A stretch of 64,000 bases of DNA from Pseudomonas sp. RIT-562 (GTDB lineage Bacteria; Pseudomonadota; Gammaproteobacteria; Pseudomonadales; Pseudomonadaceae). The stretch spans positions 1 through 64,000 of the forward strand of contig NZ_JAPJIV010000028.1 of NCBI RefSeq assembly GCF_026241895.1, read 5' to 3'. The notes below the pieces were generated by a model. The model had not been told where the DNA came from and did not search any database. It saw only the letters and a list, made by a program, of their open reading frames with translations. Shown here piece by piece: positions 17,153 to 26,832 of this stretch (its first letter is position 1; every line of letters begins with the position of its first letter). Made by a program: the position numbers and the translations under genes.

Positions 17153-17215
17153 GTCGTCTCTGACTGCTGCTGTGCAAGGCTTTGATACAGATAGGCTTTT
17201 TTCCACGCTTAAAGC

Positions 17216-17233
17216 TGTAGCGATTTCGCTACA
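17216..17233. promoter_or_regulatory. Third GcsR-type operator
   Basis: TGTAGCGATTTCGCTACA: 7-bp arms of a perfect palindrome around ATTT, the best match of the three. Its centre is exactly 100 bases from that of the first site and 81 from the second. Confidence 0.72.
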
Positions 17234-17296
17234 CGATCTATCTTCACCCCTTCCTCCAAGTTATTTAAGCCATTGTTTTATATAGCTTTTATAACA

Positions 17297-17314
17297 TTGG
17301 CCGCGATTTTGCTT
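17297..17314 (+). promoter_or_regulatory. Sigma-54 promoter of the gcv operon
   Basis: TTGGCCGCGATTTTGCTT: GG at 17299-17300 and GC at 17311-17312 with the obligatory ten-base spacing of -24/-12 elements. An AT-rich stretch (17260-17295) between promoter and operators could take IHF. The gcvH ATG is 82 bases downstream. With the REP pair and operators this accounts for the 436-base gene-free region. Confidence 0.75.
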
Positions 17315-17395
17315 ATTACCCCTGCATAAATCAGGGCTAACGCCCCAAGCATTCAATCGCGTCCACCAGACGAGTCTGACCCCCTAGGAGTTTCC

Positions 17396-17779
17396 ATGAG
17401 CGAGTTGCGTTTTACTGAAGATCACGAATGGCTGCGCACCGAAGCTGACGGCAGCGTCACAGTCGGCATCACCGCCTTCGCACAGAACGCCCTGGGCGAC
17501 GTGGTTTTCGTACAACTGCCAGAGCTGCAGTCCTACGCAAAGGGCGCGGAAGCGGCCACTGTGGAATCGGTAAAAGCTGCCAGCGGCGTGTACATGCCGC
17601 TGGACGGTGAAGTGCTGGAAGTTAACCCGGCGCTCGACAGCAGCCCGGAACTGGTCAACGAAGATCCACTGGGTGAAGGCTGGTTCTTCCGCTTCCAGCC
17701 TACCGACGCCTCGGCTGTCGCCAAACTGCTGGATCAGGACGCCTACGACCGTCTGATCAAAGCCAACGCCGAAGCCTGA
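17396..17779 (+). CDS. gcvH: Glycine cleavage system H protein
   Basis: Lipoyl carrier shuttling the aminomethyl group between the P, T and L proteins. 127 residues, full length. Lipoylated lysine is Lys60 in the ESVKAAS motif. Preceded by a TAGGAG box and followed after 11 bases by gcvP. First gene of the predicted sigma-54/GcsR-driven operon gcvH-gcvP-sdaA-gcvT. Pseudomonads usually have a second gcv set elsewhere, so this is likely the inducible copy. Confidence 0.97.
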   Translation: MSELRFTEDHEWLRTEADGSVTVGITAFAQNALGDVVFVQLPELQSYAKGAEAATVESVKAASGVYMPLDGEVLEVNPALDSSPELVNEDPLGEGWFFRFQPTDASAVAKLLDQDAYDRLIKANAEA

Positions 17780-17790
17780 GGAGCGCTGAC

Positions 17791-20643
17791 ATGACTAACA
17801 TCAATCTGACCACCGCCAACGAATTCATCGCGCGCCACATCGGCCCGCGTTCCGGCGACGAGCAAGCCATGCTCAACAGCCTCGGGTTCGACTCCCTGGA
17901 AGCCCTGAGCGCCAGCGTTATCCCGGAAAGCATCAAAGGCACCAGCGTCCTGGGCATGGACGACGGTTTGAGCGAAGCCGACGCCCTGGCCTTGATCAAA
18001 GGCATCGCGGCCAAAAACCAGCTGTTCAAAACCTATATCGGCCAGGGTTACTACGGCACCCACACGCCGTCGCCGATCCTGCGCAACCTGCTGGAAAACC
18101 CGGCCTGGTACACCGCTTACACCCCGTACCAACCGGAGATTTCCCAAGGCCGCCTGGAAGCGCTGCTGAATTTCCAGACGTTGATCAGCGACCTGACCGG
18201 CCTGCCGATCGCCAACGCCTCGCTCCTTGACGAAGCCACCGCCGCCGCCGAAGCGATGACCTTCTGCAAGCGCCTGAGCAAGAACAAAGGCAGCCACGCC
18301 TTTTTCGCCTCTGCCCATTGCCATCCGCAAACCCTCGACGTGCTGCGCACCCGTGCCGAGCCGTTGGGCATCCACGTAGTGGTCGGTGACGAGCGCGAAC
18401 TGACTGACGTGACGCCGTACTTCGGTGCACTGCTGCAATACCCCGCGAGCAATGGCGACCTGTTCGACTATCGCGAGCTGACCGAACGCTTCCACGCGGC
18501 CAACGCCCTGGTGGCTGTCGCCGCTGACCTGCTGGCCCTGACCCTGCTGACTCCTCCGGGCGAATTTGGCGCCGACGTAGCCATCGGCAGCGCCCAACGT
18601 TTCGGCGTGCCGCTGGGCTTTGGTGGCCCGCACGCCGCTTACTTCTCGACCAAAGATGCGTTCAAGCGTGACATGCCGGGCCGTCTGGTCGGTGTCTCGG
18701 TGGACCGTTTCGGTAAGCCGGCCTTGCGCCTGGCGATGCAGACCCGCGAGCAACACATCCGCCGCGAGAAGGCCACGTCGAACATCTGCACCGCGCAAGT
18801 GCTGCTGGCCAACATCGCCAGCATGTACGCCGTGTACCACGGTCCGAAAGGACTGACGCAGATTGCCCAGCGCATTCATCACCTGACCGCCATCCTGGCC
18901 AAAGGCTTGAGCGCGTTGGGCCTGTGCGTCGAACAAGCGCACTTTTTCGACACCCTGACCGTCAAGACCGGCGCCAACACCGCAGCGTTGCACGACCAGG
19001 CACACGCCCGGCAGATCAACCTGCGGGTCGTCGACGCCGAGCGCCTGGGCCTGTCCCTGGACGAAACCACCGCGCAAGCAGACATCGAAACCCTGTGGGC
19101 CCTGTTCGCCGCTGGCCAGACGCTGCCGGACTTCGCCGCCCTCGCCGCGTCGATTGTCAGCACGATCCCGGCCGCGCTGGAGCGCCAGTCGCCGATCCTC
19201 AGCCACCCGGTGTTCAACCGCTATCACTCCGAAACCGAGCTGATGCGCTACCTGCGCAAGCTGGCCGACAAGGACCTCGCCCTGGATCGCACCATGATCC
19301 CGCTGGGTTCCTGCACCATGAAACTCAACGCTGCCAGCGAAATGATCCCGGTGACCTGGGCCGAATTCGGCGCCCTGCACCCGTTCGCTCCAGCCGAGCA
19401 AAGCGCCGGCTACCAGCAGCTGACCGACGAGCTGGAAGCGATGCTGTGCGCCGCCACCGGTTACGACTCGATCTCCCTGCAACCGAACGCCGGTTCACAA
19501 GGTGAGTACGCTGGCCTGTTGGCCATCCGTGCCTACCACCAGAGCCGTGGCGAAGACCGTCGCGACATCTGCCTGATCCCGTCGTCCGCCCACGGCACCA
19601 ACCCGGCCACCGCTAATATGGCCGGCATGCGTGTGGTCGTGACCGCCTGCGATGCCCGCGGCAACGTTGATATCGAGGATCTGCGCGCCAAGGCGATCGA
19701 GCATCGCGAACACCTCGCCGCGCTGATGATCACCTACCCGTCGACCCACGGCGTGTTCGAGGAAGGCATCCGCGAAATCTGCGAGATCATTCACGACAAC
19801 GGCGGCCAGGTGTACATCGACGGCGCCAACATGAACGCGATGGTCGGCCTGTGTGCGCCGGGCAAGTTCGGCGGCGACGTCTCCCACCTGAACCTGCACA
19901 AGACTTTCTGCATCCCCCATGGCGGTGGCGGCCCGGGCGTCGGCCCGATTGGCGTCAAATCGCACCTGACCCCGTTCCTGCCGGGCCACGCCCATATGGA
20001 ACGCAAGGAAGGCGCGGTCTGCGCAGCGCCTTTCGGCAGCGCTAGCATTCTGCCAATCACCTGGATGTACATCCGCATGATGGGCGGCGCAGGCCTCAAG
20101 CGTGCTTCACAGCTGGCGATCCTGAATGCCAACTACATCTCCCGTCGTCTCGAAGAGCACTACCCCGTGCTGTACACCGGCAGCAACGGCCTGGTGGCGC
20201 ACGAATGCATCCTCGACCTGCGTCCATTGAAAGACAGCAGCGGCATCAGCGTCGATGACGTGGCCAAGCGCCTGATCGACTTCGGTTTCCACGCCCCGAC
20301 CATGTCGTTCCCGGTGGCTGGCACCCTGATGATCGAGCCGACCGAAAGCGAATCCAAAGAAGAACTGGACCGCTTCTGCGACGCCATGATCCGCATCCGC
20401 GAAGAAATCCGCGCGGTGGAGAACGGCACGCTGGACAAGGACGACAACCCGCTGAAGAACGCTCCGCACACTGCGGCGGAACTGGTTGGCGAGTGGTCGC
20501 ATCCGTATAGCCGTGAACAGGCGGTTTACCCGGTAGCCTCGCTGATCGAGGGCAAGTACTGGCCACCGGTCGGTCGCGTCGACAACGTGTTCGGTGATCG
20601 CAACCTGGTGTGCGCCTGCCCGTCGATCGAAAGCTACGCTTAA
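17791..20643 (+). CDS. gcvP: Glycine dehydrogenase (decarboxylating), P protein
   Basis: PLP enzyme that decarboxylates glycine and loads the remaining aminomethyl group on GcvH. 950 residues, the single-chain form. N-terminal half begins FIARHIGPRSGDEQAML; the PLP lysine is Lys704 in HLNLHKTFCIPHGGGGPG, with the glycine-rich loop directly after. The conserved GSCTMKLNA and HGTNPATANMAGM blocks are intact. Separated from sdaA by a REP pair of about 90 bases, which may lower expression of the downstream genes. Confidence 0.98.
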   Translation: MTNINLTTANEFIARHIGPRSGDEQAMLNSLGFDSLEALSASVIPESIKGTSVLGMDDGLSEADALALIKGIAAKNQLFKTYIGQGYYGTHTPSPILRNLLENPAWYTAYTPYQPEISQGRLEALLNFQTLISDLTGLPIANASLLDEATAAAEAMTFCKRLSKNKGSHAFFASAHCHPQTLDVLRTRAEPLGIHVVVGDERELTDVTPYFGALLQYPASNGDLFDYRELTERFHAANALVAVAADLLALTLLTPPGEFGADVAIGSAQRFGVPLGFGGPHAAYFSTKDAFKRDMPGRLVGVSVDRFGKPALRLAMQTREQHIRREKATSNICTAQVLLANIASMYAVYHGPKGLTQIAQRIHHLTAILAKGLSALGLCVEQAHFFDTLTVKTGANTAALHDQAHARQINLRVVDAERLGLSLDETTAQADIETLWALFAAGQTLPDFAALAASIVSTIPAALERQSPILSHPVFNRYHSETELMRYLRKLADKDLALDRTMIPLGSCTMKLNAASEMIPVTWAEFGALHPFAPAEQSAGYQQLTDELEAMLCAATGYDSISLQPNAGSQGEYAGLLAIRAYHQSRGEDRRDICLIPSSAHGTNPATANMAGMRVVVTACDARGNVDIEDLRAKAIEHREHLAALMITYPSTHGVFEEGIREICEIIHDNGGQVYIDGANMNAMVGLCAPGKFGGDVSHLNLHKTFCIPHGGGGPGVGPIGVKSHLTPFLPGHAHMERKEGAVCAAPFGSASILPITWMYIRMMGGAGLKRASQLAILNANYISRRLEEHYPVLYTGSNGLVAHECILDLRPLKDSSGISVDDVAKRLIDFGFHAPTMSFPVAGTLMIEPTESESKEELDRFCDAMIRIREEIRAVENGTLDKDDNPLKNAPHTAAELVGEWSHPYSREQAVYPVASLIEGKYWPPVGRVDNVFGDRNLVCACPSIESYA

Positions 20644-20698
20644 ACCTGTGTGGGGTGGGTTCGCCTGCCCCTTTTTCAAGAACACCGTAAATCCCCTT

Positions 20699-20788
20699 GT
20701 GGGAGCGGGCTTGCTCGCGAATGCGGTGGATCAGTTACCTCAATGTTGCCTGACCCACCTCATTCGCGAGCAAGCCCGCTCCCACAGG
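20699..20788. repeat. BIME between gcvP and sdaA
   Basis: Inverted copies of GTGGGAGCGGGCTTGCTCGC at each end, about 43 bases apart. It lies inside what is otherwise one operon and can form a stable mRNA hairpin. Confidence 0.88.
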
Positions 20789-20846
20789 GGACCGTGCAAA
20801 GCACCAGATTTTGCCAATTCCCATAACAAGAAACCGGAGAACAACC

Positions 20847-22223
<1,377 letters not shown>

Positions 22224-22265
22224 TGCGCGCGCATTGGCCTCTGCACATTTTTTCAGGAGCAGAAC

Positions 22266-23390
22266 ATGTCCACCGAACAATTGCTGACTACCCCGCTGCA
22301 CGCCCTGCACCTCGAACTCGGGGCGCGCATGGTGCCGTTCGCCGGCTACGACATGCCAGTGCAGTACCCGCTGGGAGTGATGAAGGAACACCAGCACACA
22401 CGTGATCAGGCCGGGCTGTTTGATGTCTCGCACATGGGCCAGATTCGCCTGACCGGCGCCAATGCCGCCAAGGCCCTGGAAACCCTGGTGCCGGTTGACA
22501 TCATCGACCTGCCAGCAGGGATGCAGCGCTACGCGATGTTCACCAACGAGACCGGTGGCATTCTCGACGACCTGATGGTCGCCAACCTGGGTAACGACGA
22601 ACTGTTCCTGGTGGTCAACGCCGCCTGCAAGGACCAGGACCTGGCGCACCTGCGCAAGCACATCGGCGAGCAATGCAGCATCGAGCCGCTGTTCGAAGAG
22701 CGCGCCCTGCTGGCCTTGCAAGGCCCTGCTGCGGTGACTGTGCTGGCTCGCCTGGCGCCTGAAGTGGCGAAAATGACCTTCATGCAGTTCAATCGTGTCC
22801 AGCTGCTGGGCGTCGAATGTTTCGTCAGCCGCTCGGGTTATACCGGCGAAGACGGTTTCGAAATCTCCGTACCGGCCGCGAATGCCGAAGCCCTGGCTCG
22901 GGCCCTGCTCGCCGAACCTGAAGTAGCCGCGATCGGCCTGGGCGCTCGCGACTCCCTGCGCCTGGAAGCCGGGCTGTGCCTCTATGGCCATGACATGAAC
23001 ACCGATACCACGCCGATCGAGGCCAGCCTGTTGTGGGCCATCTCCAAGCCACGGCGTGCCGATGGCGCGCGGGCCGGGGGCTTCCCGGGGGCCGAAAACA
23101 TCTTTGCGCAACAACAGGGCGGAGTCAGCCGCAAGCGGGTCGGCCTGTTGCCGCAAGAACGCACGCCGGTGCGTGAAGGCGCAGAAATCGTCAACGAAGC
23201 GGGTGAAATCATTGGCAGCGTCTGCAGCGGTGGTTTTGGCCCAACCTTGGGCGGTCCGCTGGCCATGGGTTACCTGGACACGGCTTACGTTGCGCTGGAC
23301 ACACCCGTATGGGCGATTGTTCGTGGGAAAAAGGTGCCTTTGCTTGTAAGCAAAATGCCATTCGTTGCGCAACGCTACTATCGCGGTTGA
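22266..23390 (+). CDS. gcvT: Glycine cleavage system T protein (aminomethyltransferase)
   Basis: Releases ammonia from the aminomethyl-loaded H protein and passes the carbon to tetrahydrofolate. 374 residues, full length. Typical blocks MVPFAGYDMPVQYP, GLFDVSHMGQI, YTGEDGFEI and LGARDSLRLEAGLCLYG are present. Last gene of the gcv operon, 42 bases after sdaA with CAGGAGC before the start. An inverted repeat and then an intrinsic terminator follow. Confidence 0.97.
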   Translation: MSTEQLLTTPLHALHLELGARMVPFAGYDMPVQYPLGVMKEHQHTRDQAGLFDVSHMGQIRLTGANAAKALETLVPVDIIDLPAGMQRYAMFTNETGGILDDLMVANLGNDELFLVVNAACKDQDLAHLRKHIGEQCSIEPLFEERALLALQGPAAVTVLARLAPEVAKMTFMQFNRVQLLGVECFVSRSGYTGEDGFEISVPAANAEALARALLAEPEVAAIGLGARDSLRLEAGLCLYGHDMNTDTTPIEASLLWAISKPRRADGARAGGFPGAENIFAQQQGGVSRKRVGLLPQERTPVREGAEIVNEAGEIIGSVCSGGFGPTLGGPLAMGYLDTAYVALDTPVWAIVRGKKVPLLVSKMPFVAQRYYRG

Positions 23391-23411
23391 TTGACTGTTT
23401 CTATAAGTAAC

Positions 23412-23451
23412 GCGGTTGCGTTAACAGTGCACTAATGTGTAACGCAACCGC
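23412..23451. repeat. 12-bp perfect inverted repeat after gcvT
   Basis: GCGGTTGCGTTA (23412-23423) and its exact reverse complement (23440-23451) around a 16-base loop, 22 bases after the gcvT stop. No T-run follows, so it is not an ordinary intrinsic terminator; it could be a protein-binding palindrome or an mRNA 3'-end structure. Confidence 0.7.
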
Positions 23452-23574
23452 CATAAAACAGTGCAACCGTTCGATAATGAACTTCGCTTATAACGATCGA
23501 AAACAATTGAACAACGCTATCGAATAAGCCTGCACTAGTGGGCCGACTAAGAGCCCCAAGCTGAGCAAAACCGG

Positions 23575-23599
23575 GCCCCTCACAGGGGCTTGTTTTTTA
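23575..23599 (+). terminator. Intrinsic terminator before the cold-shock gene
   Basis: GCCCCT-CAC-AGGGGC followed by TTGTTTTTTAT. It closes either the gcv operon or a short transcript starting in 23460-23570. The remaining part of this 392-base gap (23600-23782) is the likely promoter and long 5' leader of the cold-shock gene. Confidence 0.8.
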
Positions 23600-23782
23600 T
23601 TGGCTAGTTGGCGTAGAGTTTGTTCACTGTGTTTGCATGGGTCGCTTGGAATCGTGACCTGGGCAGTAGCCTACAAGTTAGCTACATCCCGTTCGACGTC
23701 TTCTTACTCTCCTGCAACCAGCCCCAGTACTCTTTCACGAGAAAGAGGCTGTCATTAATTTTTGCGTCAAAGGAAATAAGAA

Positions 23783-23995
23783 ATGTCCCAACGTCAGAGC
23801 GGTACCGTCAAGTGGTTTAACGACGAGAAAGGTTTTGGTTTTATCACTCCAGAAAGCGGTCCGGATCTGTTCGTGCATTTCCGCGCTATTCAGGGCAACG
23901 GCTTCAAGAGCCTGAAAGAAGGCCAGAAAGTGACTTTCGTTGCTGTACAGGGCCAGAAAGGCATGCAGGCTGACGAAGTACAGGCAGAAGCTTAA
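23783..23995 (+). CDS. CspA-family cold-shock protein
   Basis: Single cold-shock-domain RNA/ssDNA chaperone, 70 residues. RNP1 KGFGFI and RNP2 LFVHF surface motifs are intact. Start after AAAGGAAAT. The roughly 180-base untranslated leader after the preceding terminator is in keeping with csp genes controlled at the mRNA level. Closed by a strong terminator at 24008-24042. Which of several Pseudomonas csp paralogues it corresponds to cannot be settled by eye. Confidence 0.96.
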   Translation: MSQRQSGTVKWFNDEKGFGFITPESGPDLFVHFRAIQGNGFKSLKEGQKVTFVAVQGQKGMQADEVQAEA

Positions 23996-24007
23996 TCTTC
24001 TGTAACG

Positions 24008-24042
24008 AAAAAGCCCCTGATGCTGACATCAGGGGCTTTTTT
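24008..24042 (+). terminator. Terminator of the cold-shock gene
   Basis: AAAAAGCCCCTGATG-CTGA-CATCAGGGGCTTTTTT, a near-perfect symmetrical stem with flanking A and T runs, 12 bases after the stop codon. Confidence 0.95.
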
Positions 24043-24090
24043 GTGCGCGCAAATCCGTAAAATGAGTTCTTTTTTCGCCGAGAACCTGCC

Positions 24091-24579
24091 ATGTCGAAAC
24101 ACCTGCTGAAGCCCCAGGGCGATTTTCCCGCCGCTGGCCTGGGTCGTCGTCTGGCAGCAATGTTCTATGACTTCCTGCTGTGCACTGCGCTGCTGATCGT
24201 CACCAGTGGTATCTACAAGATGATCCAGATGGCAATCATCGGCGAGGACCGCATGCGCACCCTGACCGAGGCCGGAGCATTGGATGGTGATCCGCTGCTC
24301 TCCACCCTGCTGCTGTTCGTGCTGTTCGGGTTTTTTGCCAAGTTCTGGACCTGGTCGGGTCAGACCCTGGGCATGCAGGTGTGGGGCATTCGGGTGCAGA
24401 ACGCGGACGGCTCATCGATCAGCCTGTGGCAGGCACTGTTACGCTTCGTGGTGTCGATTGCTTCGCTGCTGTGCGTGGGCCTGGGTTTCATCTGGTCGTT
24501 GTTCGACAAGCAGAAACGCAGTTGGCATGACATGTATTCGGAAACGCAGCTGGTGCGGATTCCGAAGAAACAGAGGTAA
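24091..24579 (+). CDS. RDD family inner-membrane protein
   Basis: 162 residues with the RDD signature: Arg in GLGRRLAAMFYDFLL near the N-terminus, Asp in the first helix, then hydrophobic segments at about 24-45, 72-92 and 118-142 and a C-terminal DKQKRSWHDMYSETQLV. Family members are membrane proteins of unclear function, some implicated in ion exchange. Stands alone between the cold-shock gene and the converging nadA, closed by a REP pair. Confidence 0.88.
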   Translation: MSKHLLKPQGDFPAAGLGRRLAAMFYDFLLCTALLIVTSGIYKMIQMAIIGEDRMRTLTEAGALDGDPLLSTLLLFVLFGFFAKFWTWSGQTLGMQVWGIRVQNADGSSISLWQALLRFVVSIASLLCVGLGFIWSLFDKQKRSWHDMYSETQLVRIPKKQR

Positions 24580-24585
24580 GCGCAA

Positions 24586-24660
24586 AAAAGATCGCAGCCT
24601 TCGGCAGCTCCTACAAGGTTTGTGAGCACCTGTAGGAGCTGCCGAATGCTGCGATCTCTT
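24586..24660. repeat. BIME between converging RDD gene and nadA
   Basis: AAGATCGCAGCCTTCGGCAG ... with an inverted partner differing at one base, followed on either strand by T-rich DNA. Likely a bidirectional terminator. Confidence 0.85.
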
Positions 24661-24669
24661 GATCTTGCT

Positions 24670-25728
24670 TTAAGCGTTACCAGCCAACTTCATACGCGCT
24701 GCCTGGGTAAAATCGAGCATGCGCTTCAGCGGTCGAATCGCCTGGGGAATCAGCGCCGGATCGACAAAGATCTCGTTGCTCCCCTCCTTCAAGCTCTTCA
24801 GCACGCGCTCAAGCGTATTCATCGCCATCCACGGGCAATGCGCGCAACTACGGCACGCTGCGCCGTTACCGGCCGTAGGGGCTTCAATGAACACCTTGTC
24901 CGGGCACAGCTGCTGCATTTTGTAGAAGATGCCACGGTCGGTAGCCACGATCAGCGTCTTGTTCGGCAAGCTCTGCGCCGCGGCAATCAGCTGGCTGGTG
25001 GAACCTACCGCGTCCGCCAGCTCGATGACCGAAGTCGGCGACTCCGGGTGCACCAGGATGGCCGCATCCGGGTACAGCGCCTTCATATCCTCGAGCTGCT
25101 TGGACTTGAACTCTTCGTGGACGATGCAGGCACCGTCCCACAGCAGCATGTCTGCACCGGTCTTGCGCTGGATGTAAGTCCCCAGGTGTTTATCCGGGCC
25201 CCAGATGATGGTCTCGCCGTTATCCATCAGGCTCTCGACGATTTCCAGCGCGCAGCTGGAAGTCACCACCCAGTCGGCCCGGGCCTTGACCGCCGCCGAG
25301 GTGTTGGCATACACCACCACGGTACGTTCCGGGTGCTGATCGCAGAACGCCGAAAACTCGTCCACCGGGCAACCCAGGTCCAGCGAGCAAGTCGCTTCCA
25401 GGGTCGGCATCAGCACGCGTTTTTCGGGGTTGAGGATCTTCGCGGTTTCGCCCATGAACTTGACGCCGGCGACCACTACGGTCTTGGCCGGATGAGCATT
25501 GCCGAAACGGGCCATCTCCAGGGAGTCGGAGACGCAGCCTCCAGTCTCTTCGGCCAGCGCCTGGATAACCGGATCACAATAGAAGTGGGCGACCAGCACT
25601 GCGTCCTGAGCCTTGAGCTCGGCGGCGATGGCGGCGCGATAATAGGCCTCTTCCTCGGCGGTCAGCGGTTTGGGCTGCTTGGCGTCGAGATGGGCTTGAA
25701 CCAGAAGGCGTTCGGAAATCTGCGTCAT
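24670..25728 (-). CDS. nadA: Quinolinate synthase A
   Basis: Condenses iminoaspartate (from NadB) with dihydroxyacetone phosphate to quinolinate, the second step of NAD synthesis. 352 residues. A [4Fe-4S] enzyme: candidate ligand cysteines in EETGGCVSD, ATCSLDLGC and the C-terminal CRSCAHCPWM. Substrate-binding HFYCDP near residue 48 and HPESP are present. Monocistronic; the 271 bases upstream to the tRNA gene hold no other recognisable gene. Confidence 0.97.
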   Translation of the reverse strand: MTQISERLLVQAHLDAKQPKPLTAEEEAYYRAAIAAELKAQDAVLVAHFYCDPVIQALAEETGGCVSDSLEMARFGNAHPAKTVVVAGVKFMGETAKILNPEKRVLMPTLEATCSLDLGCPVDEFSAFCDQHPERTVVVYANTSAAVKARADWVVTSSCALEIVESLMDNGETIIWGPDKHLGTYIQRKTGADMLLWDGACIVHEEFKSKQLEDMKALYPDAAILVHPESPTSVIELADAVGSTSQLIAAAQSLPNKTLIVATDRGIFYKMQQLCPDKVFIEAPTAGNGAACRSCAHCPWMAMNTLERVLKSLKEGSNEIFVDPALIPQAIRPLKRMLDFTQAARMKLAGNA

Positions 25729-25999
25729 GTTCGCAAGACCTGCAAGCGCTTGCGCGCGAAAGTCGAGTATACACCCGGCTCCGGACCCCTTTGAGGGTAC
25801 CGCCGGGAAAGTGAGTATTCATCAGGCACGGACAACGGTGGAGCTGCGCAAGGCTACAGAATATCCAGTGGATGCAAAAGATCATTCTGCCCTGCACCGC
25901 TGCCGACCCCAGCAGGGCCGGAGTCAAATCGCGGGCAAAAAAAAATCCGGAAATCCTCACTTGCGTGGGCCTTCCAGACTTTTAAAACTGCTACAAAAA

Positions 26000-26075
26000 T
26001 GGTGGGTCGTGTGGGATTCGAACCTACGACCAATTGGTTAAAAGCCAACTGCTCTACCAACTGAGCTAACGACCC
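26000..26075 (-). tRNA. tRNA-Lys (anticodon TTT)
   Basis: Reads GGGTCGTTAGCTCAGTTGGT... on the minus strand with the anticodon loop CTTTTAA between TTGG/CCAA-type stem arms, T-loop GGTTCGAATCC, and an encoded CCA (26000-26002). Acceptor arms GGGTCGT / ACGACCC pair perfectly. 76 bases including CCA. Lies 63 bases after queC on the same strand, with its own promoter. Confidence 0.97.
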
Positions 26076-26092
26076 GCTGTGTGGTGGCGCGT

Positions 26093-26120
26093 ATAATACT
26101 GATTTTTAAGGACTATTCAA
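26093..26120 (-). promoter_or_regulatory. Promoter of the tRNA-Lys gene
   Basis: Minus-strand -35 TTGAAT (26115-26120), 16-base spacer and -10 TATTAT (26093-26098), followed by a GC-rich discriminator (GCGCC) usual at stringently controlled stable-RNA promoters. Confidence 0.65.
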
Positions 26121-26138
26121 CACCTAATTTGAAATAAA

Positions 26139-26831
26139 TCAAAAATAAGGTGTTGGGTCGCTGATTCCGGCCGCCGCGAAGCCTTCTGCACGCAGTCGGC
26201 AGCTGTCGCACTTGCCGCACGCGAGGCCGTTATCGTCCGCTTGATAGCAGGAAACCGTCAGGGCGTAATCGACACCCAGCTTTACGCCGGCCTGGACGAT
26301 CTGCGCCTTGCTCAGGTTCTGCAGGGGCGCCTGGATGCGGAACCCATTGCCTTCCACACCGGCCTTGGTCGCCAGGTTGGCCATGCGCTCGAAGGATTCG
26401 ATGAACTCGGGGCGGCAATCCGGATAACCGGAGTAATCGACGGCATTTACGCCGATGAAGATATCCCGCGCGCCCAACACTTCAGCCCAGCCCAGCGCGA
26501 GAGACAGGAACACCGTGTTGCGTGCAGGAACGTAAGTGACCGGAATGCCTTCACCGGCCTCCTCCGGGATATCGATACTGCTGTCGGTCAAAGCCGAGCC
26601 GCCCATGCCATTCAGGTTCAACCCGATGACCTTGTGCTCGACCACGCCCAGATCCCGCGCGACGCGTGCGGCAGCATGCAGTTCGGCATGGGAGCGCTGG
26701 CCGTAGTCGAAACTCATGGTGTAGCAGCTGTAACCATCGGCTCGGGCCATGGCCACCACAGTTGCCGAATCGAGGCCACCGGACAGGAGGATTACCGCAC
26801 GTTTTTCTGCAGAGTTCAGTTGTTCAGTCAT
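26139..26831 (-). CDS. queC: 7-Cyano-7-deazaguanine synthase
   Basis: ATP-dependent conversion of 7-carboxy-7-deazaguanine to preQ0 in queuosine synthesis. About 230 residues from the ATG at 26831; the open frame extends to 26933 but that part overlaps queE. N-terminal PP-loop LLSGGLDSATV, and a C-terminal zinc knot CYQADDNGLACGKCDSC. Starts one base after the queE stop, so the two are co-translated. Followed by tRNA-Lys. Confidence 0.96.
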   Translation of the reverse strand: MTEQLNSAEKRAVILLSGGLDSATVVAMARADGYSCYTMSFDYGQRSHAELHAAARVARDLGVVEHKVIGLNLNGMGGSALTDSSIDIPEEAGEGIPVTYVPARNTVFLSLALGWAEVLGARDIFIGVNAVDYSGYPDCRPEFIESFERMANLATKAGVEGNGFRIQAPLQNLSKAQIVQAGVKLGVDYALTVSCYQADDNGLACGKCDSCRLRAEGFAAAGISDPTPYF

Positions 26832-26832
26832 G

